64,000 bases of DNA from CAVTOA01 sp963736285 (GCA_963736285.1 CAVTOA010000003.1:1433831-1497830); one strand, 5' to 3'; counted from the stretch's first letter, positions 52,510 to 61,715 are shown. Numbers and translations are program-made. The notes: generated from the sequence alone by a model not told the origin.

Positions 52510-53240
52510 TGGCACCGGTATTTGGACATGGCCGGCTCAGACTGTATTTGTTGCGGCTGCTGGCCGAGGGCCCTCGTCACGGCTACGAGCTCATCCGCCT
52601 GCTGGAAGAACGGTTCATGGGCCTCTACCAGCCCAGCGCCGGCACGATTTATCCACGGTTGAGCAAGTTGACTGAGGAAGGCCTGGTCATCCAGACGCAA
52701 CAGGGCGGTCGCAAGGTTTATGAGATAACTGATGCCGGTCGCGCGGAGGTGGCGGCACGGAAGGAAGAGCTAGACGAGCTCGATGCGGAGATCAATGCCT
52801 CCATGCATGGGGTCGCGGAAGACGTGCGCGAAGAGGTGCAGGGGACGGTGCGGGACATGCAGCGTGCGCTGCAAGAAGCGGCAGTGTCTCTGCGTCGCGA
52901 CAAGCGGGCCCAGCAGCGTGACGAACGGAACCGACAATTTTCACTTCATGCTGACGATTGGGCGCGACCAGCATGGACGCGGAGTGAGCAAGGTGGACTA
53001 TCTGCTAGGGAAAAGCCGAGGCCATCCGGGTCGACGCCGCTGGCACGCGATCTCCAGCGGCGGATCGAGTCCTTTGCCGACCATGCGCAGGAGCTCACAC
53101 GCTCATGTGTTCCCACGGCGGAGCAGTACGCCGCCTGTGACGAGGCGTTGACACACGCGTTGTCGCGGCTCCGGTCCATCATGGATCCGCCCGCGGATGC
53201 GACTGCGGATGCAACGGCGAATGCCGAGCCCACCACCTAA
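52509..53240 (+). CDS. PadR-family transcriptional regulator
   Basis: 243 residues. The N-terminal winged helix includes LRLYLLRLLAEGPRHGYELI, LEERFMGLYQPSAGTIYPRL and GLVIQTQQGGRKVYEITDAG, diagnostic of PadR. A long Glu/Asp/Arg-rich helical region follows and a second domain of uncertain fold (SFADHAQELTRSCVPTAEQY). ATG 52509 follows GGGAGG at 7 bases; a GTG at 52506 is an alternative. Probably autoregulates its operon through the dyad at 51536. Confidence 0.92.
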   Translation: MAPVFGHGRLRLYLLRLLAEGPRHGYELIRLLEERFMGLYQPSAGTIYPRLSKLTEEGLVIQTQQGGRKVYEITDAGRAEVAARKEELDELDAEINASMHGVAEDVREEVQGTVRDMQRALQEAAVSLRRDKRAQQRDERNRQFSLHADDWARPAWTRSEQGGLSAREKPRPSGSTPLARDLQRRIESFADHAQELTRSCVPTAEQYAACDEALTHALSRLRSIMDPPADATADATANAEPTT

Positions 53241-53688
53241 CCTTTGCCTCACCGCGCCCCCCACTCCTTGTTTGACCGGTCGTTTTCCCGGCGTTTCTCC
53301 GGGAAAACGACCGGTCACGCAGTGTTGAGCCGGATTACCGGTGAGATTCCCGGAGAAACGCCGGGAAAACGACCGGTCAAACAAATGTCGGGGCGTCGTG
53401 GAGGTTGTGTGAGAGCCGACAGTCGTCCTGTTTACACACTGTGTGAGTGATGCTGCCGGTGTGGGCAAGGTGTGGTTAGTGCCATAAGCTCTTGCCCTGA
53501 TTGGAGAATCAGCAGACTCTCCACAAAAAACTTTGACGGCTCCCCACGTCTGATGCTTGCCGAGACAACATCCTGTAAGTGAACGGTTAGTACTAGCCAA
53601 AGCTAGGTCGACCAGGCATGATGTGGAACGACCCTCCGGTGTGGAGGTGCGTTGGGGAAGACGTTCCTCACTGCGCTGGGAGGTTAGC
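53241..53688. other. Intergenic region with palindromic repeat
   Basis: 448 bases. The first 145 hold REP-like copy B; the remaining 290 show no supportable gene or strong hairpin and must include the promoter of the DUF3145 gene. Confidence 0.5.
53265..53384. repeat. REP/BIME-like palindromic repeat, copy B
   Basis: A 38-bp perfect outer inverted repeat (53268-53305 with 53347-53384) whose left arm also forms an 18-bp inner hairpin (GACCGGTCGTTTTCCCGG at 53274-53291, complement 53299-53316, loop CGTTTCT). The leading CTCCTTGTTTGACCGGTCGT is shared with copy A at 24012. Composite of two head-to-head units, the classical BIME architecture. Confidence 0.88.
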
Positions 53689-54180
53689 GTGCCAACACGA
53701 GGAGTTATATACGTCCACTCTGCACCGGCCGCTGTCTGCCCGCATGTTGAGTGGGCGGTGGCTCGGGTACTTGGTGTGCCCGTGCGTACAGAATGGACGC
53801 CACAACCGGCTGAACGATCCACGTTCCGCACTGAGTGCCAGTGGTCGGGCAAAGTCGGAACAGCTGGCGAACTCGCCAATGCGCTGCGTTCTTGGGGCAT
53901 GCTTCGGTTTGAGGTGACGGAAGAACCCAGCCCCGGAGTCGACGGCGAACGCATCGTGCACGTGCCGGGCCTCGGGGTTCACCGCAGCACCATGAGTGCC
54001 AACGGCGACATTTTGCTCTCTGAGGACCGCATTCGCGCGCTACTCGCGACCGCTACCGGGCCGGATGCGGTCGCTCATGGGCTAGAGAAGCTTCTCGGCG
54101 ATGTGTGGGACGACGAGCTTGAGCCTTACCGTCACGCGGGAGACGGCGCACCCGCGGCATTCCTGCACCAGGTCGTTTAA
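53689..54180 (+). CDS. DUF3145 protein
   Basis: 163 residues. RGVIYVHSAPAAVCPHVEWA, SGKVGTAGELANALRSWGML and the C-terminal DVWDDELEPYRHAGDGAP are family features. DUF3145 genes lie next to the fatty acid synthase cluster in other actinomycetes; the function is unknown. GTG 53689 follows GGGAGG; an upstream ATG at 53557 adds residues without conservation. Convergent with accD. Confidence 0.9.
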   Translation: MPTRGVIYVHSAPAAVCPHVEWAVARVLGVPVRTEWTPQPAERSTFRTECQWSGKVGTAGELANALRSWGMLRFEVTEEPSPGVDGERIVHVPGLGVHRSTMSANGDILLSEDRIRALLATATGPDAVAHGLEKLLGDVWDDELEPYRHAGDGAPAAFLHQVV

Positions 54181-54307
54181 GAGCGGGCCTTACTTTATGT
54201 GACCGGTCAGCGGGCTAAGGGGGCTGGGCCACGGACAGGACTACAAGCGACTGAGCCGAGCGGAGTACGAGCGTTGTTCGTACTCTCGAGCCGATTGAGC
54301 TTGTCGA

Positions 54308-54343
54308 CTGTGGGGACAGGGTCCTCAAACGTTGTCCACACAG
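54308..54343. terminator. Hairpin between convergent DUF3145 and accD genes
   Basis: CTGTGGGGACA (54308-54318) pairs with TGTCCACACAG (54333-54343) with one mismatch around a 14-base loop. No T-tract. Position just beyond the accD stop suits a terminator. Confidence 0.45.
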
Positions 54344-54345
54344 GA

Positions 54346-55764
54346 TTACAACGGGATGTTTCCGTGAGCCCCGCGCCCCGCGGGAGCAGCCGCCAGCGCT
54401 TCGGTGATACGGCGACGAGTGTGTGCCGGGTCGATCACCTCGTCGACCGCACCGATTTCCAGTGCTCGCGTGACACCGCCCGCTTTTTGCTCATGCTCGG
54501 CGATGAGTTGCACCCGCAGTGTCTCACGCTCTTCCGCTGGGACGGCCGCGAGTTTCTTGCGGTGCAAGACATTGACCGCCGCCGATGCCCCCATGACCGC
54601 CACCTCGGCACTGGGCCACGCGAATACGGCGGTTGCGCCCAGGGAGCGAGAGTTCATGGCGATGTAAGCGCCACCGAAGGACTTGCGGGTGACTAGTGTG
54701 ACGCGCGGCACCACGCTTTCGGCGAAGGCGTGCAAGAGCTTTGCGCCTCGCCGCACCACACCGTCCCATTCCTGACCCACACCAGGCAGGTAGCCGGGAA
54801 CGTCGACTACTACTACCAACGGGACCCCAAGCGAGTCGCACATGCGCACGAATCGAGCGGCTTTCTCCGCCGAGACCGCATCCAGACAACCGCCCAATCG
54901 CATCGGGTTGTTGGCGATGACCCCTACCGTGCGCCCGGCGAGCCGACCCAAGGTGGTGACCACATTGGGCGCCCACTTGGCATGAAGCTCCACGCCTTTG
55001 TGGTCGAGTAGCCCTTTCACGACCGGCTTGACGTCGTAGGCACGGTTGGGCTCCGCCGGCAACAAGGCGCCGAGGTCAACGTCGGCGGCGGCGTCGGCGG
55101 GAGAGAAGTGACCTTGACTACCCAGCAATGTGCATAGTTCTCGGGCTTGGCCGATCGCATCGGCGTCGGTCTTGCTTACTATGTGCACCACGCCACTACG
55201 ACGACCGTGTGGCTCTGGCCCGCCCAAGCGCTCCATGTCGACCTGCTCGCCTGTGACGCTGCGCACGACCTCCGGGCCTGTCACGAAAACCCGGCCACTG
55301 GGGCCCATGATGACGATGTCTGTCAGCGCGGGACCATAGGCGGCACCGCCGGCCGCCGGACCGAGCACCACCGAAATCTGTGGCACACGACCAGAAGCCC
55401 GCACCATGGCCGCAAACACCAAGCCGACGCCGTCGAGCGCCTCGACTCCCTCGGCCAATCGAGCGCCGCCGGAATGCCACACACCGATGACGGGAACGCG
55501 CTCGCGCACCGCCAGGTCGATCGCGTCGGCAACATGCCGGCAGCCGACCGCACTCATCGCCCCACCCATCAGTGCTGGGTCGTTCGCAAACGCCACAGCC
55601 GGAGCGCCATTGATGTCGCCGCGACCGTATGCCACGCCGGACTCGTCGCGCGGTTGGATCAGCCGCAAAGTGCCGTCATCGAACACGGTGGCAAGTCGCA
55701 CCCGTGGATCCCGGAAGTCTAGCTCCTCGGTATTGACAGTGCTGGCAGTGGCTACGGTGCTCAT
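54346..55764 (-). CDS. accD: Acyl-CoA carboxylase beta (carboxyltransferase) subunit, AccD6-like
   Basis: 472 residues. Transfers carboxyl from biotin to acetyl/propionyl-CoA, supplying malonyl-CoA to the adjacent FAS enzymes. GVWHSGGARLAEGVEALDGV and VVLGPAAGGAAYGPALTDIV form the N-terminal crotonase half; VVVDVPGYLPGVGQEWDGVV, RKSFGGAYIAMNSRSLGATA and WPSAEVAVMGASAAVNVLHR the C-terminal half with the oxyanion-hole glycines. Length fits AccD6 (about 473). It follows fabF by about 54 bases, likely one operon. The biotinylated alpha subunit is not in the window. Confidence 0.93.
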   Translation of the reverse strand: MSTVATASTVNTEELDFRDPRVRLATVFDDGTLRLIQPRDESGVAYGRGDINGAPAVAFANDPALMGGAMSAVGCRHVADAIDLAVRERVPVIGVWHSGGARLAEGVEALDGVGLVFAAMVRASGRVPQISVVLGPAAGGAAYGPALTDIVIMGPSGRVFVTGPEVVRSVTGEQVDMERLGGPEPHGRRSGVVHIVSKTDADAIGQARELCTLLGSQGHFSPADAAADVDLGALLPAEPNRAYDVKPVVKGLLDHKGVELHAKWAPNVVTTLGRLAGRTVGVIANNPMRLGGCLDAVSAEKAARFVRMCDSLGVPLVVVVDVPGYLPGVGQEWDGVVRRGAKLLHAFAESVVPRVTLVTRKSFGGAYIAMNSRSLGATAVFAWPSAEVAVMGASAAVNVLHRKKLAAVPAEERETLRVQLIAEHEQKAGGVTRALEIGAVDEVIDPAHTRRRITEALAAAPAGRGAHGNIPL

Positions 55765-55818
55765 GAGTGCCTCCTCGGCAATGTCGCGATGCGACAGACA
55801 ACGGTCATATGACGAACG

Positions 55819-57054
55819 TCAGCGTGATGGGGTGAACACCAAGGCGACGTTGTGCCCTCCAAACCCGAATGAGTCACTGAGGGCGGCGGTAATGGCCATT
55901 TCGCGAGGCTTGGTGGCGATGTCGAGCTCCACGTCGTCGTCGACCTCGTCGAGATTGATCGTGGGCGGCACCACGCCGTGGTGAATGGCGAGTATCGATG
56001 TGATGGCCTCGACCGCTCCCGCAGCGCCCAGCAGGTGGCCCAGCCCGCCCTTGGGTGCGGTGACGACGGGGTGGTTGCCGATGGCTTTACGAATAGCGAG
56101 CGCCTCGGCTACGTCTCCAACAGGTGTAGACGTGGCGTGAGCATTCACATGGTTGACGTCTTCCGGCCGCAGGTCGCCTGACCGCAGCGCCCGCTGAATG
56201 GCGCGCACCGCGCCATCGCCCTCAGGATGTGGCTGGACGATGTCGTAGGCATCGGCGGTGACGCCGGCGCCGGCGAGGGTGGCATAGATGCGAGCACCAC
56301 GCGCTTTCGCATGCTCCGCACGTTCCAGCACCAGCACGCCCGCGCCTTCGCCAAGCACGAAACCGTCTCGGGATTTATCGAATGGCCGAGAAGCGCCCTG
56401 AGGGTCATCATTACGGGTCGACAACGCCCGTGCTTGCGCGAATGCGGCCAAGGGAAGCGGGAAGACGCAGGTATCGGCGCCGCCCACTACCACTACGTCC
56501 GCCCGGTCGGCGCGGATGAGGTCGAGCCCCAGCGCGATCGCCTCCGAACCAGACGCACAGGCACTGACCGTGGTGTGCACTCCGGCTTGAGCACCGAACT
56601 CTAGCCCGACCGTGGCCGCGGGGCCGTTAGGCATCAGCATGGGGACCGTCATCGGTGAGACCCGACGGGGCCCGTCCTTCTCGAGCACCTCGTTTTGGTC
56701 AACGGCGGTGAGAATGCCGCCGATGCCGGTGCCGATCACGACGGCCAGCCGAGCGTGGTCCACCTCGGGTGAACCGGCATCGTTCCATGCTTCGCGCGCG
56801 GCGACCAGCGTCACTTGTTGCACCCGGGCCAAGCGCCGCGCTCGCACCCGTTCGATGCGTTGCGTCGGTTCTTCCTTGAGCTTTGCTGCGATTCTTCCCG
56901 GCAGCTTTTCTGCCCACGGCTCGGTAAGCGCACTGACGCCGGATTCCCCGGCGAGCAATGCCTCCCAGGTGGTGGTGACGTCGCCGCCGAGGGGAGTAGT
57001 TGCTCCCAACCCGGTGACGACGACCTCGGTACGTCCGCGATCGCTGGTACTCAC
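55819..57054 (-). CDS. fabF: Beta-ketoacyl-ACP synthase II (FabF)
   Basis: 411 residues. Elongates acyl-ACP. Active-site Cys in TTVSACASGSEAIALG, His residues in NAHATSTPVGDVAEALAIRK and KGGLGHLLGAAGAVEAI, Lys in the latter, and C-terminal NSFGFGG-like SDSFGFGGHNVALVF. All catalytic residues are present. Separated from acpP by a 247-base gap containing a small GCGTAC-GAAG-GTACGC hairpin, so an internal promoter is possible. Confidence 0.96.
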   Translation of the reverse strand: MSTSDRGRTEVVVTGLGATTPLGGDVTTTWEALLAGESGVSALTEPWAEKLPGRIAAKLKEEPTQRIERVRARRLARVQQVTLVAAREAWNDAGSPEVDHARLAVVIGTGIGGILTAVDQNEVLEKDGPRRVSPMTVPMLMPNGPAATVGLEFGAQAGVHTTVSACASGSEAIALGLDLIRADRADVVVVGGADTCVFPLPLAAFAQARALSTRNDDPQGASRPFDKSRDGFVLGEGAGVLVLERAEHAKARGARIYATLAGAGVTADAYDIVQPHPEGDGAVRAIQRALRSGDLRPEDVNHVNAHATSTPVGDVAEALAIRKAIGNHPVVTAPKGGLGHLLGAAGAVEAITSILAIHHGVVPPTINLDEVDDDVELDIATKPREMAITAALSDSFGFGGHNVALVFTPSR

Positions 57055-57301
57055 GCGCTGTCTCCTTATATATCTAGGAATGGGGGTGCCGTTGAACTAA
57101 AGGGCACTGAGCTTTCGGCTCAATATCCACTTGAACTAAGCGTGAGCGAACGTGCGGTTCGCCAGGCTGTTTTGAAGCTGTGAGTGTGGTTGGGTTTCGT
57201 CGCACAAGGCGTGGCGTACGAAGGTACGCGAGCCGCGGAGACGGAAGCCAGACGCGTTCACAGCGACGCAAGTGTCAACGGCGGACCCACCTCTCCTCTT
57301 T

Positions 57302-57562
57302 TTAGACCAGGCCCTTGTCGTGGATGTACGTGACCGCGTCGCCTACGGTCTTGAGCTGCTGCACGTCCTCGTCCGGAATTTCAACGCCGAACTTCTCCTG
57401 TGCGGCCATGACTACCTCGACCATGGAGAGCGAGTCGACCTCGAGGTCGTCGGTGAAGGACTTGTCATCGGTGACGTTGGCCTGGTCGACGTCGGCGATC
57501 TCGTTCAGAATTTCTGCGAGGCCGGCGCGGATCTCGTCAGTGCTGTGCTGTGACACGTGCAT
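57302..57562 (-). CDS. acpP: Acyl carrier protein
   Basis: 86 residues, acidic. LEVDSLSMVEVVMAAQEKFG contains the DSL serine that receives 4'-phosphopantetheine. Typical helices I-IV. ATG 57562 lies 58 bases after fabH's stop. Carries intermediates for FabH, FabF and FabD encoded around it. Confidence 0.97.
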   Translation of the reverse strand: MHVSQHSTDEIRAGLAEILNEIADVDQANVTDDKSFTDDLEVDSLSMVEVVMAAQEKFGVEIPDEDVQQLKTVGDAVTYIHDKGLV

Positions 57563-57620
57563 TGCCTTTCGATAAGAGGCCCACCATGAATGCCATGTGG
57601 ACCGATGTTGATGGACAAAC

Positions 57621-58589
57621 CTACGGAGAAATGATGACTTGCCCGGCGTAGGTTAAACCGCCGCCGAACCCGAACAGCAACACCGGGGCGTGTGACGGAA
57701 GATTCCCGCTCTCGCTGAGTTTGGAAAGCGCGAGTGGAATAGACGCCGCCGACGTGTTGCCGGACTCGACGATGTCCCGCGCGATGGTCGCGTTGGTGGC
57801 GCCAATTTTCTTGGCGATCAATTCGATAATGCGCAGGTTAGCCTGGTGCGGTACGAATGCTGCCAGCTCGGACGGCTCGACGCCAGCTCGATGACACGCT
57901 TCGATGGCGATGGGGGCGAGCGCGCCAGTGGCCCAGCGATACACCCGCTGCCCGTCCTGCACGATTTTCGCATCCTTGTGGGCCACCTCTAGTGCTGGCC
58001 CTTTTTCTCCGTCGCTGCCCCACACCACTGGCCCAATGCCTTCGGTATCTGACGCCTGTACCACAGCGGCTCCGGCGCCATCGGCCAAGATCACGCAAGT
58101 ACTGCGGTCTGTCCAATCTGTCCAGTCGGATAGTTTTTCGGCGCCGATGACGAGGGCGTTGCGGGACGCACCCGCCCGGATGGAGTGATGGGCGGTAGCC
58201 AGCGCGTAGCTGAAGCCAGAACAGGCGGTGTTGACGTCGTAGGCAGCTGGCGCGGGGATATGCAGCCGAGCAGCGACCCTGCATGCGGTGTTGGGCAAAG
58301 GTGTGAGCGGTGAACAGGTCGCTACCACCACCGTGTCGACCTCGGTGGCGTCTAACCCCGCTGAGGCGAGTGCTTTCGCGCCAGCCTCCACCGCCATGTC
58401 GGCAACGGTTTCGTCTTCGGCCGCGATCCGCCGCTCGGCGATGCCCACCCGTGACTGGATCCACTCATCGTTGGTGTCGACCAGGGTTGCCAGCTCTTCG
58501 TTAGTGACGACGCGAGAAGGCTGGTAGTGACCGAGAGCGACGATGCGTGCGCCGGCGGGGCCCGCGATCTGTGTCAAGGAGCGGGTCAT
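57621..58589 (-). CDS. fabH: Beta-ketoacyl-ACP synthase III (FabH)
   Basis: 322 residues. Condenses an acyl-CoA primer with malonyl-ACP. Catalytic triad visible: Cys in VNTACSGFSYALATA (about residue 119), His in FVPHQANLRIIE, Asn in VESGNTSAASIPLAL. EWIQSRVGIAERR near residue 45 is the CoA-binding Trp/Arg region. The ATG overlaps the fabD stop by 4 bases. Confidence 0.97.
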   Translation of the reverse strand: MTRSLTQIAGPAGARIVALGHYQPSRVVTNEELATLVDTNDEWIQSRVGIAERRIAAEDETVADMAVEAGAKALASAGLDATEVDTVVVATCSPLTPLPNTACRVAARLHIPAPAAYDVNTACSGFSYALATAHHSIRAGASRNALVIGAEKLSDWTDWTDRSTCVILADGAGAAVVQASDTEGIGPVVWGSDGEKGPALEVAHKDAKIVQDGQRVYRWATGALAPIAIEACHRAGVEPSELAAFVPHQANLRIIELIAKKIGATNATIARDIVESGNTSAASIPLALSKLSESGNLPSHAPVLLFGFGGGLTYAGQVIISP

Positions 58590-59875
58590 GCGGGTGTCAC
58601 CTCGTTGCGAGCACTGGAATCCGTTGACGGGGAAGGCGATGCGGGATCGGAAAGAGTGGAATCTTTTTGTGTAGCGTGCTGAGAATTGTTACCCACTGGA
58701 TACAGCCGCGCCACTGGTTGCCCCAAGCTGATCGGATCGCCGTCATCGGCGAGCCACTCGGTAAAGACGCCAGCGTGGGCAGTGGTGACCGGAATGTCGC
58801 CCTGACGTGTCTGTACATGGCCGATTTCAGTGCGGGCAGTCAATGCGTCCCCTTCGGTGAAGTGATGGCGCATAAAAATACCCGCGCTCGCGGTGACAGC
58901 GAGCTGGAATTGCACCGCCGGTTCGCTACCGGGGTGCACGCCGTGTCTTTTTAGTACGTCCCGCGCCGCTGTGAGGTCGCCGGGAGTGTTGATGGTGACA
59001 ACTTCGATGTCTGCCCGCCCCTTGAATTCTCGTTTGGCGAGCCCGGTGAGGGTCCCGGCGGGTGGTAGTTCAATGATGGCGGTCACACCGAGATCGAGAA
59101 GAGTCTGCTGACATAGGTCCCATCGAACGGACTTGGTTACCTGCGCTACTAGGCGATCCATCACGTCTCGTCCACTACCCACTGCCACACCGTCAGCATT
59201 GGACAGTAGCAACTTCCGCGGCTCCTCCGGCGCGATGCCCGCAGAGACGGCGGCGAGTTCCGCTTCGGCTGGGATCATGAAATCCGTATGGAATGCGCCG
59301 GCGACCCGTAGCGGAATGACACGAGCTTTAGCGGGTGGTTCTGCAGCGAGCTGGTCGAGGCCCGCTCTGCTGCCAGCTGCCACAATTTGACCCGCACCAT
59401 TGCGGTTGGCCGCGGTCAGGTTGCATGCGGCGATGCGGTCAAGGACCTCTTGGGTGTCGCCGCCCAGCACCGCGCTCATGCCGGTGGGTTCGTGCGCGCA
59501 TGCTGCTGCCATCGCCGCACCACGAGTGGCGGCAAAGGCGACGGCATCTTCGGCGCTCATGACCCCGGCGAGGGCGGCCGCCGCAAGCTCGCCCACGCTA
59601 TGACCTGCCACGATGGTGACATCCTCGAGTGGAAGCTGTTCAGCCGCCAACAGCGCCGCCGCGACCAGCAGCGGTTGTGTCTTCGCCGTGTCTTTGATCT
59701 CGTCCGCACTTGCGGTCTGACCCAGATGAACCAGATCCAATGGATGGGACGAGTCGCTACCGCACAGACTCGACCACTCCCGCAAGCGAGCTTCAGCGTT
59801 CGGGAGAGCCAGCCACGGTTCGAGAAAACCTGGTTTTTGAGCACCTTGTCCCGGTGCGAGCAATGCTACGACCAC
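58586..59875 (-). CDS. fabD: Malonyl-CoA:ACP transacylase (FabD) with fused lipoyl-like domain
   Basis: 429 residues, about 110 more than ordinary FabD. Residues 1-310 are the transacylase: LLAPGQGAQKPGF, catalytic Ser in VAGHSVGELAAAALAG, Arg in ATRGAAM, and His in RVAGAFHTDFM. Residues about 330-400 look like a biotinyl/lipoyl barrel-sandwich: SAGIFMRHHFTEGDALTART, GHVQTRQGDIPVTTAHAGVF, TEWLADDGDPISLGQPVARL. The M-K-M lysine is replaced by a TRQGD turn, so it should not be biotinylated. A Ser/Asp/Pro tail ends the protein. First structural gene of the FAS cluster; GTG start 59875. Confidence 0.92.
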   Translation of the reverse strand: MVVALLAPGQGAQKPGFLEPWLALPNAEARLREWSSLCGSDSSHPLDLVHLGQTASADEIKDTAKTQPLLVAAALLAAEQLPLEDVTIVAGHSVGELAAAALAGVMSAEDAVAFAATRGAAMAAACAHEPTGMSAVLGGDTQEVLDRIAACNLTAANRNGAGQIVAAGSRAGLDQLAAEPPAKARVIPLRVAGAFHTDFMIPAEAELAAVSAGIAPEEPRKLLLSNADGVAVGSGRDVMDRLVAQVTKSVRWDLCQQTLLDLGVTAIIELPPAGTLTGLAKREFKGRADIEVVTINTPGDLTAARDVLKRHGVHPGSEPAVQFQLAVTASAGIFMRHHFTEGDALTARTEIGHVQTRQGDIPVTTAHAGVFTEWLADDGDPISLGQPVARLYPVGNNSQHATQKDSTLSDPASPSPSTDSSARNEVTPA

Positions 59876-59966
59876 ACGTTTCAGCTTGAGGGTTACTCAC
59901 CAGTCCGTCAGTTGTGGACATACACCAAAAAAACAGCCAGCTTTTAGAGGATTCTTCTAATTTTGT

Positions 59967-61136
59967 TTAGTTCTCTTCGACATGCAGCCGCCCCAGGGCG
60001 AGGGCCATGTGCAAAGTGAAGGCGTCACGCGGGTCGGTGGGGGCAAGGCCGCATAGCTCGCTAATGCGTCGTAAGCGGTAGCGGATGGTATTGGGATGCA
60101 CAAACAGCGCCCGGGCCGCACCTTCTATGGAGCCGCCCACTCCGAGATACACCTCTAAGGTCTGCAGCAGGGTAGAGCCTCCGGCCTGTAGTGGGACAAA
60201 GATTTTGTCTCGCATCACGCGTCTGGCCTCGCGATCGCCTGCCAAGACCCGCTCAGGCAAGAGAGTGACGGCGGCTACCGGGCGCGGAGCCTGAGGCCAG
60301 GCTATGGCCGCTCGAGCCCCGGCATCAGCAGCTCGAGCCGAGGTCGCGGCTTCTGCCACGCTGGCAACGGTGGGCCCGACCACTACGGGCCCGGAGCCAA
60401 ATTGAGGCAATAACTGCTCGACAACAGCTAGCGGATCGGCATGTCCTCCAATGACGACCACCAAACGATCTCCGTGCACACTGGCGAGCACATCGACACC
60501 GAGCTTGCGGCCAGCCCGGCTGAGTTCGCGGACCGCGTCGCCATCAGTGGCGACCTCGAGCTGCGATCGTGCACTCGCGATCGCCACCGCCACCGGCGAA
60601 ACATCCGTCCAACCCAATGCGGCCGCTTGGCTCGCCAACGTGTCGGTCGGTGCATCACGGATGAGCGCGTCAACCAGCATTGCCTGTAGCCGGCTGTCCC
60701 AGGCCCCGCGGTCCTCGGCCGCCCGTGCATAGACCTCGGCAGCAGCGAAGGCAACCTCGCGGGAGTACCGCAGTACCGCCTCACGCAGCGCCGGCTCTTC
60801 ACCGGACGCAGCAAGACGGGGCGTCTGTTCTTCAGCGATTTCCACCGCAACCTTGACGATCTGCAGCGCTTGTTGCAGCGAAATCGTCCGCACCATTTCT
60901 GGTGGCGCCACCCCAAACACATTGTCGATGACGTGTGGCGGGGCGGGATCGCGCAGCCAGTTCACAAAAGAGGTGAGTCCCGCTTGGACAATGAGCGCCA
61001 CCCAGGATCGTTGTTCTGCGGCAAGCGCGCGAAACCATGGAAGGTTCTCGTCCATCCGCGCAACACCTTGCGTGGCGAGCGCGCCGACCGAATGCTCCAG
61101 CCGCCGAATTGTTGCGGCCAGAGCATCAGGAACCAT
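59967..61136 (-). CDS. fasR: PucR-type regulator of fatty acid synthesis (FasR-like)
   Basis: 389 residues. The C-terminal PucR/CdaR helix-turn-helix is clear: LLQTLEVYLGVGGSIEGAAR, ALFVHPNTIRYRLRRISELC. The N-terminal 250 residues form the ligand-sensing part (ALIVQAGLTSFVNWLRDPAP). Position immediately upstream of fabD, same strand, 91-base gap, matches FasR of Streptomyces and mycobacteria, an activator of the FAS operon responsive to acyl-CoA in mycobacteria. Confidence 0.93.
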   Translation of the reverse strand: MVPDALAATIRRLEHSVGALATQGVARMDENLPWFRALAAEQRSWVALIVQAGLTSFVNWLRDPAPPHVIDNVFGVAPPEMVRTISLQQALQIVKVAVEIAEEQTPRLAASGEEPALREAVLRYSREVAFAAAEVYARAAEDRGAWDSRLQAMLVDALIRDAPTDTLASQAAALGWTDVSPVAVAIASARSQLEVATDGDAVRELSRAGRKLGVDVLASVHGDRLVVVIGGHADPLAVVEQLLPQFGSGPVVVGPTVASVAEAATSARAADAGARAAIAWPQAPRPVAAVTLLPERVLAGDREARRVMRDKIFVPLQAGGSTLLQTLEVYLGVGGSIEGAARALFVHPNTIRYRLRRISELCGLAPTDPRDAFTLHMALALGRLHVEEN

Positions 61137-61182
61137 AACTGCAGCCTACGCGGGCGCGAGCTGTGTCGGCATGTAAGTGTGC

Positions 61183-61443
61183 TCAGCCGTATACATGACT
61201 GCGATGTCCGATTCGGACAATATCCACAGCCTTTTCCTCGTCGTCGATGGTGTAGATGATTCGGTAGTCACCCCGTCTGGCACTGTGGTAGCCCTGCAGT
61301 TCATTGCTCAGTGGTTTGCCCCGGTACGGGGTGTCTAACAAGCTCGCGTGGATGAACTCTGCTATTGCCGCAGTAACTTTTTCTGGGAACCGTGTCATGG
61401 CACGGTTTGCCGCCGGAGCGACGTAGCGAAGCCGGTAACTCAT
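61183..61443 (-). CDS. relE: RelE/ParE-family toxin
   Basis: 86 residues. MSYRLRYVAPAANRAMTRFP, then LLDTPYRGKPLSNELQGYHS and ARRGDYRIIYTIDDEEKAVD ending IVRIGHRSHVYG: the Arg/Lys-rich RelE fold with the conserved R-G-x-Y-R-I-I-Y core and terminal Tyr. A ribosome-dependent mRNA endonuclease in homologues. The start overlaps the antitoxin stop by 4 bases. Appears intact. Confidence 0.93.
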   Translation of the reverse strand: MSYRLRYVAPAANRAMTRFPEKVTAAIAEFIHASLLDTPYRGKPLSNELQGYHSARRGDYRIIYTIDDEEKAVDIVRIGHRSHVYG

Positions 61444-61715
61444 GTGGTGTGCCGGTAGCGCGCCAAAAACTCATCGCCAGATATGCCCTTGCCGGCGTCA
61501 ATGTCCGCCTTGGCAGACCGAATCTCTTCGAGCTCGCCAGGCGTGGACAGGATTTCCAGGGTTTCTTCAAGGGCTTCTATGTCGTCGAGAGAGATGAGCA
61601 TCGCGACAGGTCGCCCTTTACGGGTGATGATGACCCGCTCATGTTCGCGTTCGATGCGGTCGAGCATCCCGGATAGATGGTGCCGCACACTGGCAAGAGG
61701 TTCCATCACTGTCAT
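61440..61715 (-). CDS. Phd/YefM-family antitoxin
   Basis: 91 residues. LASVRHHLSGMLDRIEREHE, RVIITRKGRPVAMLISLDDI are the Phd/YefM DNA-binding half; the C-terminal acidic helix EETLEILSTPGELEEIRSAK binds the toxin. ATG 61715 overlaps a perfect 16-bp palindrome (61715-61730) expected to be the autoregulatory operator. Confidence 0.93.
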   Translation of the reverse strand: MTVMEPLASVRHHLSGMLDRIEREHERVIITRKGRPVAMLISLDDIEALEETLEILSTPGELEEIRSAKADIDAGKGISGDEFLARYRHTT

